Of a stretch of 64,000 bases of DNA, positions 45,857 through 58,900 are shown piece by piece. Position numbers and translations under genes: made by a program. Source of the stretch: Cornus controversa (lineage: Eukaryota; Streptophyta; Magnoliopsida; Cornales; Cornaceae); assembly GCA_026545225.1 (NCBI GenBank), contig CM048846.1, positions 58,160,270 through 58,224,269 of the forward strand, read 5' to 3'. The notes beneath the pieces are model-generated. The model did no database searches and was not told where the DNA came from. It saw nothing but the letters and a program-made list of their open reading frames with translations. Every line of letters starts with the position of its first letter. Position 1 is the stretch's first letter.

Positions 45857-48243
45857 TGATAAGCGATGAATGTTGTTCATTCACGCGCCTTTACTTGCGT
45901 ATTATAATCCTTTAATTGCATTTACTTTACAGTTTTTATGTGATTTTCTTGTTGATGTTTTCAAATTCTATCCCAAAAATGCTGCCATTTCCAATGGCTT
46001 CGATCATTCAATGAACGATCATCGTAGCCTTGTCCAAGTATGTGGAAGGTCAGCTCTAAGTGAGCAAAGTAAAGGAATGAAGAAAAAGTTGGAAGTTCTC
46101 AAAAAGAACCTTCGATTAATTGAAGTTAGGTCTTCGATTAATCGAAACTCCTGTTTCGATTAATTGTCCATTGCAGACAGCAAACAGCAGATATTTTCAG
46201 TCACATGTCCATGTAGCCACTTGACTCCAAATATTCTCCAACAAGCCTTGCACGATATTTTTAGGATATTTTGGAGCTGAAACTCTATTTTTCATGTATA
46301 ATTAGCTAGAGAGAGTGATATAACCATATGTAGCAATATAAAGAGATATATATTTTTCTAGAGAGATAGAGAGAAGTCTAGAGAGGAAAAGCATCAAAGA
46401 AGGTTATGACAAGGCCTTGAAGATCAAAGGAAGCTAGAATTCCCTTTGTCTATAGAGCTCTTCCACCTCACCATGATGAACTAACTCTTTCTCTAGGGTT
46501 TTGACAAAGCCCTAGCCATATAAATATGTTTTAATTATGATAAATTGGGAATTTGTGTATATGTATGTAATTTACATTACCTTGAGGCTTGATTTCAATA
46601 CAAGTATATCTTTCATAATTTCTTTTGTCTCAAATTATATTTCGTGTCTTAGAACTTGGTTTGCTTCAATTGATTTCTCAACGTTCGTATTTTTCGTGAA
46701 AATATAGACGATGGCTTTATAACTATTTTCACTTAAACGTGCCAACTCTAATTTTGATAGTCCATGCTTAGAGAAGATAATTTGGATACACTTAGGTAAT
46801 TAGGTAAGTAGCTGTTCGATTATAAATCGATCAGCCAAGTAGGTCGATTGATTACGGGCGTGCCAGAGCCGTGGTGTCGGCTCGATGTAAATAATTTGAT
46901 TGAATACAAGTATTTCTTTTGGAAGTCTTGTTGAATCGGGAGATTGGCTAGGGAGAGAGAATACGAAACTCCCTATTGAGTTCTTTCCTTACCTCAGTTA
47001 AGAGGACTTTTAACCGTGCGCAAAAAATTGCGAAACTGAATCGTAGAAGGAGGGAGATAACAAGTAGGGAGGTAGAAAGAGGGAGAAATAGATTGATAGA
47101 CAGATTAAAGAAGGTCGAGAGCAAGAAGAGTGAGGGAGAAGTAGAGATAGGAGGAAACAGAGCAATATTCTGAATGGATATCGTGAGATATAACTTGCTC
47201 GTAATGCAATTGTTTGTGATGGTTGTTTGGAACCCCTAAAACAGAGATCTAGTTGTTTATTTATAAAGAAAACCGAATACATCGCATGTATTTACAAAAC
47301 AATTGCATAAATAAAATATGAACGAAAACATTATTGGTTGCTCATCAATCCCTTCGTACAAGAGTTCACCCTCAACCCAAAGTTATTCATGCAAACTTTC
47401 CTTGTTTTAATATGACGGAATTACTAGAATCATTTTCCTGGAGGAATGTCTTAGCGCCTATACTCATGCTAGACTCCATGTTCAGCTCAGTCTTTTAATG
47501 CAAGCGAAATTCATAAAAAGTCTCCTTGCCTGTTTGTCACGATATGGAGTCTCGTTCTTCTTAGCATCCTTCCATTCATCTGTAGGACTAGGTAATCCTT
47601 ATCTATGTTCGCCTATAGATATATACCCGTATAGATATATATACATGCAAAAAAATAGCAATGCGCCTATTTCAGGGGACATCGATCACTTCCGTTAGGA
47701 CACCCTTAGCTCACATTTCGGCCCCTTCTATCCCCAAAAAATCTCCTTATCAGCTTTCTTGTAACAGTTTTATACTTGGCTACCAAGTGGCGCCAAGTTT
47801 TGGTGCCAACTGTAGCATAACGTATGTAGGTAGATAAATTGTGGTAATCGAAGATGGACTATGCTTAGTTAGGGTTCATGTACTTTATTGACGACGTCAT
47901 TGTAGGCCACAAGCCAAACGAGTCATTTCTATGTATATGTATGCATTCCCTGATTTATTTATAATTAGACATATTTATATAGCTAGTGGTGAAGTCTAAG
48001 CCCTAGTTTTCTTTCTTTATCTCAAATACATTAATTTTATCGTCATTTTCACATTACACATAGTTTTAATCAAACAATCAACTTTGTTTGAGAATTGAAC
48101 CGGAATTAATCTCGCATTATAATAATTAACCTACGTAGTCTCTCTGAGATTGACACCCTCTACATAGAGCTCTATCCTTCAAGAATTCGTTCTATTATGA
48201 GTGATAAAATATATTTTGATAAGTCAAACACAGGGCACATCAC
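45857..48243 (+). mobile_element. LTR of the TGATAAG family with a nested insertion
   Basis: It starts TGATAAGCGATGAATG and ends 'gataagtcaaacacagggcacatca'. It is distantly related to the solo LTR 10917-12306: similar start, TCGATTAATCGAAAC palindromes near 46108-46165, and a shared end block 'gattgacaccctctacataga'. No matching target duplication was found. A 999-bp insertion lies at 46813-47811. Confidence 0.6.
46813..47811. mobile_element. 999-bp insertion of unknown type, TSD GTAGC
   Basis: GTAGC at 46808-46812 and 47812-47816 flanks a segment that starts TGTTCGATTATAAATCG and ends TTTTGGTGCCAACT. Removing it lets the surrounding LTR continue. It includes a purine-rich stretch (about 47036-47160) and 'aagtggcgccaagttttggtgcc' near its end. 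No protein or terminal inverted repeat was recognised. It may be a solo LTR or a non-autonomous element. Confidence 0.45.
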
Positions 48244-49968
48244 TATCAATCGAAGTTAATTTGCAGACAAACTCAACTTTGATTGAAGTAATAGAATTCT
48301 TGATCAATCAAAGCTTTCAATCAAAAATTTCGGAAGTATGCTAAAATATAAATTCTAGAAGGTTTTTGACTTGATGCACAATTATAGATCCAAATAAGAT
48401 ATGACATATTTTTCTAGACTCAAAATACATATGTGCATGTATAACAAGTCATATATATGCACATATATATTTTTCCAAAAAAGTTTTAGAAAAATACTCA
48501 TTTTGACTCAAAAGCATATATGAAAACACTTCCTTAGTGACTAAGAATAGTATACGTGTAAATATGGTTCATAAAATTCTAGAGACGCATAATTAACTAT
48601 ATACACGTATACATGTAATTCTTAAAGTAATAAAAATAAATATATACTTTTCTATATATAATTAATATATTTTTATATATGACTCAATATAAAAATATAA
48701 GAAGATCTAGATGCATATATCATATATAAGATATGTATGACATATTAAGCATGTATAGTATGTATGCATGAACCTAGTTGGTGATAAATAATATATATGA
48801 GTGATATTTACCTTTATACCCTTAAACTTGAGAAGATGATATCCACGTTCTTTGATATATACTGACATGACGATTCTGCCCTTGATGTAGAAATCTTCAA
48901 CAAGTGTAATAGTCTTCACTCTCAGACCATCTATGCAACCTAATTATATTTTTTCACTCTCAAAATATAAATCTAATTAAAATTCATAGAGTGAGTTTTA
49001 AAATACGAAATTTGCCAACCTAGGACTTGAGAACAATAAAATTAATTACATTAAAAACCAATTGTTCTAAATATCCTAACATTCTTATATTTTGGAAGGG
49101 TTAAGCATATTCTTTATCTTTGATGGTTGATGTCTCTATACTGCCTCTTTGTGAGTTGCTAGTTTAGAGCTCCCACATGCACGTGTTCTATATAGCAGCA
49201 TCGTGCACACCATGTGTGAGTGAGTGGAAGATGTTGGACTTTAGATTTGGACCAAATCGAGCGCTCATGAGTGAGCCCAACTCTAATAGGAAAGCCCAAA
49301 TGAATTTTCTTAGAAGTTAGTAAACAAGACAATATAAATATGTTATATTTTTCAATCCTAACGTTTATGTCAAATCCTAAAACACAAATATTATACTCTT
49401 TCTCTGTCTATTGTTTTTTGAGATCAAGACGAAGCTTGTCACGATTACACTCATCTTTTTAATGTAATTCCACCGCAAGATTGATTAAAGTAGACTCGTG
49501 AAACATACGGTTGGTTTTTGTTTTGGGTTAAGAGTACTTCTAGATGTAACCCGAATTCACTTCCACATTGATTTCTTTAATTACACACACACCCCATCGT
49601 AATGGAGTCAAAATCCAGACGTGACATAGGCAAGTGTTCAAAACTGCTGAGCTTAGATTGCAATTTGAGGTAAATGAAAGAAATCAAAATGGCTAATAAT
49701 AAGGGCTTGTTTAGGGGTTCTGGCACCAACTGTGCCTTGTGTGGAAAGTTAAAAACGTCATTTTATTTCAATGCATCTTCTAGCGCAACACAGTAACTTT
49801 AAAATGCTAATTTCTAGCAGCTTCATACAAAAACAGCAACAATTCATGTCTCATGTTTAGCGTACGTTAGATGTTGACACTACAATAGAAGGAGGTCTGA
49901 CACTGTCTTCTAAAGCTTACATTCATATAGTCAGAATACACACTTCTCTGCTGGCTGCTGCTCAGGAA
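48244..49968. other. Intergenic DNA and 3' flank of the transporter gene
   Basis: The first part continues with 'atcaatcgaagttaatttg' and 'gatcaatcaaagctttcaatc' motifs, then A/T-rich sequence. Around 49229-49605 an LTR-like text ('tgttggactttagatttgg' to 'ttaattacacaca') may be a small solo LTR, but no target duplication is visible. The last few hundred bases before 49968 should hold the 3' untranslated region of the minus-strand gene. Confidence 0.45.
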
Positions 49969-52900
49969 CTAAAAAATCTCCTCTTCATCTTTCTGACGAG
50001 GATACTTGTCAGTGAGGTTAGCAACAACAAATCCTGCAAAAACCTGAATTGAATTGGACCAGTAAGCGAATTTCCAAGAGTGGAGAAATTAAAGTAAATC
50101 ATTTATTCAGATCAATATGAAATATAGACATACCTGGAGGCATCCAAGGATGTAGATTGCAGAATAGTGACGGCCGTGGACTACCATGTCAGCTACCATT
50201 GCAAGCGGAATTGTCAAGGACATACCCAGTGTTGCAACTAATGGAGTTGTCCAAACCACAGACAGGGCCCTGTTTCAAATTTTCTTGTTACTATCTAATA
50301 ATACTAATACTAATAGAACTTAGAACAGTCTCGTTACACAACTCTAAATAAAATATGATCCTTTTTCTTTTGTGCAAAAGAAAAGAGAAAAAAAGGAACC
50401 TGTTTTATGACAATAGCAGCAGTATTCTTCAGTTTTCCAAATTTGAAAATCATATTTGAAATCAATCAGGTCATTTCAGTACTATATAACATGGATTTCA
50501 AAAATAAAGTTGCAGAAATTTATTTATCCTTATTTTGAGCAACAAATCCACTTCATTAAACTTTTTTTTCCGTTTCTGTGTATGTAGGAGTAAGGAGAGA
50601 TTACTCCATTCTATAGGAAGGAGGTTGTGTTCAAATGCAAACTCCCGTGTCTGACAACCCATGAGTATGTAAACACTGCTGAACATACCAAAAATAATCT
50701 GAGAGAACACTCCCCACAAAGCCATTTAAAAGTACAACTTCACCGATGGATGCTGAACGTGGAAATGCAAACTGAGGTTCTATCCCCATGGCATTTAGTG
50801 GCCACACTGCAATTAACAACATAAATTGGGAAAAGAATTTGGTTAGAGGCATGTTACTACACCAATTCACTAAACCAAGCATACAATGTACAGAGCAAAC
50901 AGAAAGAATCAAGATTAGTGTAGCAAACATACCTAACTAGTAAAAATTAAAATATGTAATTACGGAAGAGAACAATGGTTACCTTTATCACTAGAAGAGA
51001 AAAAAAAAAACAATGCTGGAATACCAATTGAAAGGTGTATGCATCTTGTTCCCCAGCTTAATTTTGAGTAGAAGAATTCGTTGGTTGCAGGTAATGGGTA
51101 AGAGGTTATTTGTAATCCCATGATTTCCAAATTACCCAAAGAAGAAACCTATGATGATCTAATAGGACTATAATAAGAAATGTAACAAGGGTATAATCAC
51201 CAGAAGCATAAACTTAAATTTAAATTAACCCACCACACCAGTAGAGAAACTGTCATAATATCACTCCAAATGCTCGATAAGGATGAGAAAGCGACCTGAG
51301 GGACTGCTCTAGTTAAGTTGTAGAAAGAAACAACCTGATCTTCAAAACGCCTCAAGCGATTGGGGTTTTCCTAAAAGTTGTGGTATCATGGCCCATAGAG
51401 AAGCAATAAGTACAAACCTATATAATTTCTGGAAAAAAAAAATACGAACCTACATTCAATAATTATCATAAAAGTACCCCTAATTCTATATCATAAAAAT
51501 GATTTAGTGATTATGCTTGTGTCTACACATTGTACTACCAAAATTGATTGTTAGATTTCACAAGATGTAAAACCTTAACTAAGTGATTAACGGAACCTAC
51601 AAAACAATTTTAACAATAGTAATAATTTCCAAAAATAATAGCAATAATTTCCTCTGCACCACACAAATTCAAAGCCAATTTCTGCAGACAGCCTTCATAC
51701 AATTCAGGTTTATAAAGAAATTGTGTAATGCCACGATGGATTTGAGTATCAGAGTAAATTGGAACTAAAATTGAAAGATCATTATGGTAGTGTATCAAAA
51801 CAACTCTCCATGGACCCATCAAAATTTTCCACTCTTCTTGATAAGTCCCCTTAATGGGATTCCTCCTGAAGCAAGAAACTCAAATTCAAAGCCTACTCAA
51901 AAATGCTAAACAAAGAAAGCCTCATATCACAGGAAATTTCTAATCAACTCCTCGAGATACCAATAGCTACATAAACACATATTACATTTTGCCCTGTTGA
52001 TTGAGAATCGTATCTGTGGCTACTGCTGTTTTACCAGTCTCTATGTCCCCAATAATTAATTCTCGCTGACCACATCCTATAGGCATCAAAAAATCAATAG
52101 CAATAAGCCCCGTTTGAAGAGGCTATTCAATTAACCAAAATTCAGTCTAAAACATCCCTTAAGGTCTCTAGGACCACAATAATGCAGATACAACCCTGCA
52201 TTATCATAGTGATCTCCCCATTTGAATGAAACAAGTTGATGATCACTGTTAGACTTCACATCCCACATTCTCATTGACAAAAATGCCTTCTTAAAAGTGT
52301 TATATGTTCATGAATAGTGAACTAGGCTTACTTAGCTGAATCTGAATTTAAAAGAACATCCAAGTTGAGAATCTCTTGTTCTTCCATGTACCACAATCCA
52401 TTGCCAATTGGTATCCATTTCAGTTATCTCAACCTAGGGACCCCTTCATTCAGAGTGATTTTGTTTTCAATGATACAAGCTCCCGTCTTTTCAAGATGAA
52501 TTTACATCAAGAATAAAGCATTCCTCTGATTTGAAAAACAACCAACACAGAGAACCCATTAATAGAAATGTTCAAGCCGTCTGAGCTTAAGGATGTAGTG
52601 ACTGTGTACCAAAAACATGTCCAAGCATTTCTCCTCTCCCCTTAAAACTTCCTTATATAAAACCAATTGACTTTTGTCACATCCTCAGAATTACAGAGTG
52701 TAAACTCATGATCATTGCTTGTTAACAAAACCTGAAGAGAGAGAACTAAGAGTTCAAAACCGAGTTGAGACCACCACATCTGCTGAGAGATCAAAGATAA
52801 CAAGAACAAGAAGAAAACTAGACTAATCTCTTATGTGAACTATGATGAGAAGAAGAGGGTGGAGGAGGAGAGGGGTAGAGGGGGGAGGTGAGGGGAGGGG

Positions 52901-55900
52901 AACTCCTTAGTGTGTCAATGACCCTGATAAAAGGAAGGTGGTGAAGATGGTGGTGCAGAAATGGGACCCAAGCCATGGAGCAGTTTTCAAAGTTCATTGA
53001 TAGCCATCAATTGATTGATTTGCCCTCAGAGGAAGCATGTTTTACATTGTCCAGTGGTATGGAGTCTCCTACCCTATCTCGGTTCGACAGATTCTTGCTT
53101 TCTCGTGATTGGGAGGAGTTAGCTAGACAAACCTCGGATCACATTCAGTTTGTTCTGGATTGTGAGGGTTTGAGAAAGAGGCGCTCTCCTTTCATGTTCG
53201 AGAACATGTGGCTTCGGGCAGAGGACTTCAAGGAGAGAGTGGGCTTGGCGGGAGGGATATAGGGTGAGTGGCACCCCGAGCTTCATTCTGGCGAGCAAGC
53301 TCCGCTCTCTGAAGGAAGACATCAAAAGGTGAAATAAGGTGGTGTTTGGTAATTTGAGTGGAGGAAGAACAAGATTTTATCAAAGATTTACGAGATTGAT
53401 CATTTAGAGGGGTTAAGCGATCTTGAGGAGCAATTGAGGGGCAGGAGGGAGGAGTGTCAGGTGGAGATTGGTGAGATTTCCATTCTGGAGGAGATTTCGT
53501 GGCGCCAGAAATCCCGGGCTTTGTGGCTTAAAGAGGGTGATGGTTCTTTCACAAACTCGCCAATGCCCATTGAAGGGGCAATCACATTGGGAGATTATGG
53601 GTTCACGGAGAGGTTCTATTTAGGGAGGAGCTATGTTACATGGACTCAAGTACGTGTGTCGGGTTCAGGTACATATCCATGCATTGGATGTATCAAATCT
53701 TCAAACAGAAGGACACATGGACACCGCTAAATATTCATTTTATTTAATTATTTTATTTTATTTTTTAGAGTAAAGTAATGTTTTAATGTAACATAATGTT
53801 CAATATATGCATTTAACTCATTTTAAGGTAATAAAATAATAAAATTAAATGTTTGGATATGCTTTTTAAGTACATGTCCAACCAGAAGTGTCAAACACTT
53901 CCCATACACATGTTCGAGCAATATATGTCCGAAACGGGTATCTCACTACTTTTGAAAAGTCCATGTAACATAGGGGAGGAGGAGGTGTGCTTCGTTCTAC
54001 CCGAGTCTATACACAAAGCTCTTGCTAGAGACCATTGCTTGGAGGTTTGCAGTGTGACTCGATCTTAGAGGAGGTTAGAGGTGGGCTTGAAAGGCCTTTC
54101 AGTGAAGAGGAAGTGCTTGCGGTTTTGAAGAGTTGTAATGGAGACAAAACTCCGAAGCCGGACACATTCACTATGAGATTCCTTGTGGTTAAGGATAACA
54201 TGATGGGCGCATTTCATGCTCATGGCCGATTTAAGAAATGCATGAATGCATCCTTTAATGTTAGGGATTTTAGATCTCTTAGCTTGGTGGGTTGTATTTA
54301 CAGGCTAATAACTAAGGTCCTAACTGCGAGGTTGAAAGGGGTTTTGGATGGAGTTATTTTTGAATCCCAAAATGCTTTCGTTGGTGGCCGCTAGATTATG
54401 GATTCAGTCCTCATTGCCAGTGTGTATTCCAGGTTGGGTAGTGGGACTGCAAGCTCGATATGGAGAAGGCCTATGATTATGTGAGCTGGAGCTTATTATA
54501 TTATTTCTTGGAGAGGATGGTTTTGGAGAGCGGTGGAGGAGGTAGATTGAGTTTTGCATTTCTTCAGTGAGATTCTCAGTTCTCTCGAACGGGCCTCCAA
54601 CTATCTTGTTTAGTAGTTCACGGAGCTTGAGGTAGGGGGACCTGCTCTCCCCCTTTTTATTCATTATTATGATGGAGGCCCTCAGTAGGATGATGAGGAA
54701 GGTTGTGGAGGCGGGCTTGTTCGGATGTTCAGGGTGGGCAGGGACCATCCAATCAGTTGGAGATCTCCCATTTGTTGTTTGGGGATGACATTTAGTTTTT
54801 TGTGATGCAGATTGAGTCTCAGTTGAGATATTTGCATTGTCTTGATTTGGTTTTAGGAAGTTTCTGGTTTGAAAATCAATGTGGGAAATAGTGTGTTAGT
54901 TCTGATAGGAGAAGTTGCGAAGATTAATGCTCCGGCTGATAGTTTTGGTTGTGGCGTTAGATCCTTTTATATTTCTTATTTTGGGTTTGCCCTTGCGGTC
55001 GCCCTCCAAGAGAGTGGGTGGGTGGGATCTTGTGGTCAAGAGATATAAGAGGCTCATGGGATAGAAGAAGCAATACCTTTCGAAGGGGGGAGGGTAACAT
55101 TGATGAAAAGCACCTTGTTGAGCCTTCCTACTTACTTTCCCATCTATCTTTCAAATTTCATCTTCGGTAGCTAGGAGGATTGAGAGGCTTCAGCAAAACT
55201 TTTTGTAGGGAGGTATGGGGGAGGAGTTCAAATACCATTTCGTTCGCTAGGAGTAGGTTTGTAGGCCAATTTAGATGGGTGGTTTGGGGATCAGGAGTTT
55301 AGTGCCTTTAATAAGGCTCTCTTTGGAAAGTCGATGTGGAGATTTGGAGTAGAGAGGCAGAGACTCTAGAGGAGGATTATCTCCTATAGATTTGGGGAAG
55401 AGTGGGGTGGCTGGTGCTCTTCAGAGGTGAAGATTCCTAGAGGGGTAAGTGTTTGGAAGTTCATCAAGAAGGGATGGGATGCATGTTTCAAACACATCAG
55501 ATTCAGATTTCACTATTTCAGGATGGTAGAGGTATTTGTTTCTGGGAGGATATTTGGTTTGGGGATAGACCGCTTGAATACATCTTCCCCAGACTTTTCT
55601 GAATTGTTGTGGATAGACATGCCTCGGTTGCTGACTGTTTGTTATCAGCTCGATAACAGGAGGATGACTTGGTATGTTCGCTCTGTGAGACATTTTTAGG
55701 ATTGGGAGTTGAAGGACGCCATTGGGTTCTTGGAGTTGCTTTATCATCAGGTGGTGGATGGTGGCGGATCAGATTATGGGGTCTGCTTGCTCTCTTCTCA
55801 GGGGGGTTTGATGTCTGCTCTTTCTATAGGAGGCTCACGGATACTCCGGGGCATGTCTTCCTGTGGAGGGCGATTTGGAGAACAAAGGCCCCTTTGAAGG

Positions 55901-58900
55901 TGGCCTTTTTCATTTCAACAGCAGTTTTGGGAAGGATCATAACTTTGGATAACTTGAGGAGGAGGAGACGGGTTGTTGTCAATTGGTGTTGCATGTGCAA
56001 AAGTGATGAGAAGACAATTGCTCATCTTCTTTTGCACTGACCTGTAGCTTTGGATAGTTGGGGTATGCTCTTGTGTCTGTTTGGCCTTCAGTGAGTTATG
56101 CCCCAGTCCTCAAGAGGTATGGTTGAGGCTTGGAGAGGGTGTTTAGTGGGCCCAAGCCCCGGATGCATGTAGGAAGGCGCCCTTGTGCGTTTGGTGGTGC
56201 TTGTGGAGGGAAGGGAATAGGATATCCTTTGATGGGGGAGGAGACTCCTATTGGGGCGCTGAAATTCTCTATTATTAGCTCCCTTTTTTGTTGGCTTTAT
56301 GGGAAAAATTGTAAATCCATGGGTGAGATGATTGATTTTTTTGATATCTTAAGAGGATGAGGGCCCTATTTGGCCTTGTGTAGTTTTTTCGGGTTGCATT
56401 ACAGTATTATGAAATTAGCACAAGCTGAAATTAGACTCTCTCATTAACTTGAACAATGTTCAATTAATGTAGATAAACCACTTATTAAATCCTTCCGACT
56501 TCTAAATGAGTTGATACAAGAAGCTACAAAGGTGCTATCATTATAGTATGAGAATAGAAATACTCAGCTTAATTTAACCATATCTCATCAGACTAGGCGC
56601 ATCCAGTGGTAAAATTCTATAAACATCATACATCTATGCAAACCAATCATTATTTATTAGTCTTGTGTTAATGTTTATTTGTAGTACCAACATCTGAATC
56701 CTTTTATTACAAATTAGTTATAGGTATACTAGGGCCTTGCCTCAGATCCTAGACAATCAACTGAAGCACTCTAATTCATCAATTCAAAGAGGAAAAAAGG
56801 ATGAAATATTCTAATTCTTCCTCATGTAGATCTCTTTTGAACCATAAAATTTTTGCGACACGCAAAGAAAAATAATTGAGATTATTGATCCTCTTACCAA
56901 TCCACCAAAGGCCAAGGAGAGTGAACAGTCCAATGAATCCAAAGAACTTTTGCACATCAACATTGTCTCCTTTTGATCCGGCAGATTTTTTGAGCAGCAC
57001 TGCACTAAGTGGCTAAGTAATTTACAAATCAAGAAACAGACTAGTAACAACATTATCAAATGGAAGTTGATCACCAAAGTTGCCAGTTTCAAATAGTAAT
57101 ATCTATTCAAATACAGATATTAAAAGCTCTACCTGTAAATAAGCCATAAGATACTGCTGAGAGAAGACCAAAAATGTCCCCAATCATGCAATGCTTTTTG
57201 CTCCTAGGTAGTATAATAGAATTAAGTTTTAAGACAAATGGACATAGATAAAAGCTGAATAAAGCAGGCAAAAGCAAATCTGTTCAAAATATAAACATCA
57301 ATGTGGAATATCACTTTACACATTTAATTTAAAGTCGCTTAAAAAGAAAAAATAGCATGGCCATCTAAGAAATTATTTAAGCCATATCACAGTTAATTTC
57401 AAGGTGGGCTCTTTTTAACTAAAGGAATAGGATATGTTGGCTGTAATAAATATGATTGCAAGAAAATATAGTAGCTGGACTAATATATTTAGTTATGGAC
57501 CACCTATCAGACAATTTAGGCCATTCAATATCGTGTTAGCACATTTGAATAGTACCAAAATGATTCATGAAATTTCATAAAATTGGCTCACACATTGGTT
57601 CCATATACAATTTGGTGACACACCAAGAATTTCTTCACAAGTTCACATTCTTTCTTTACTGTCTATTTTTGCAAGGCAGTATCAGAATAATAAATCAGTT
57701 TCTGATAGCCATACTTCTCCAGCAAAATGGAACAAGAGTGTTGTGCACTTGCATTGCTTTATTCACTTCAAACATGCTTCTCAACAATGAATGAAACGTG
57801 TGCATGCATGCCATCATCTACTGAATGAAAAGTAAACTGGCCATGCATTATAGATGACCTTATCAGATCATAAGCTCTAATTTAGAAATCCATATAAAGT
57901 ATATAAGCCTACATCACCTCACCACTCTTTATATTCAAGTATTAGACCAAAGACAAATGATATGAAAATGTTATTATATTTGGCAGCTCATCTTCACATA
58001 AATGCATTAGTAAGAAATCAAATGGCCTTTCGAAGCATCCATGGATCATTTTCTCATCTTCATCCAAACAAAACTCAGGATGAGAATGCAATTATTATTA
58101 GCATTTTACATGGATGTGTTCCAGATCATAAGGGGAGAAAAAACAAAAACAAAGCACCCATTCCAACCACAGGATCACCAAAATTATCAGAACATGGTAA
58201 AAAATCACCAAATAAACAATTGGAGCAGGAACCAACAACATTTTCTGTACACTAAATACAAATATTTTTTGCTGTATAATAACGCGCACCAACTCACATG
58301 AAACTCCATAATAAAGGCTTAAACATGTAAGTGACCAGGATCAAAACAATGGTTGAGGTAGGATATAGGTGTGGAAAAGAAGTATCATGTGGTGTGAAAA
58401 TTTACTATAGCAAATCCAGTAAATTTTAACTTACTCAGAGGCGCTCAACATTTCATCAGAGGCCCAAGTTTTTCCAACTGTAGTCAATGCAACACCAGTC
58501 ATACTGATACAAACAGCGACGACCTTTACAATGTTTACAGAGTCCTGGCCGAGAAGTGCTCCAAAGAAAAGTGTGAAAAGCCCAGATGTTGAAGTTAAGA
58601 CAGTCGTACTCGCAACGCTAGTATTTGCCAATGCAGAGTTTGATAAATACTGCATCACATTAAAGCATTATAATTAGTCACAGGAAACTATAACTTCAAC
58701 AGTCGTACTCGCAACGCTAGTATTTGCCAATGCAGAATTCGATAAATACTGCATCGCATTAAAGCATTATAACTAGTCACAGGAAACTATTATTATAAGC
58801 AGTCTAATGGGTAACCTAAATATCATCCTACAAACCTTATTAAAGCATTCAAACCCTGAAAAGTTGGCATCAGTCAAGTCAGAACATGAGAAAAGTCCAA

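Noticed and set aside
49229..49605. Possible small solo LTR (TGTTGGACTTTAG...ATTACACACA)
   Set aside because: The ends look right, but no target duplication or partner copy was found, so it was kept only as a remark in the intergenic entry.
53434..53730. 98-codon plus-strand frame as a separate gene
   Set aside because: Its first part is LINE ORF2 spacer and its second part runs into the hAT MITE.
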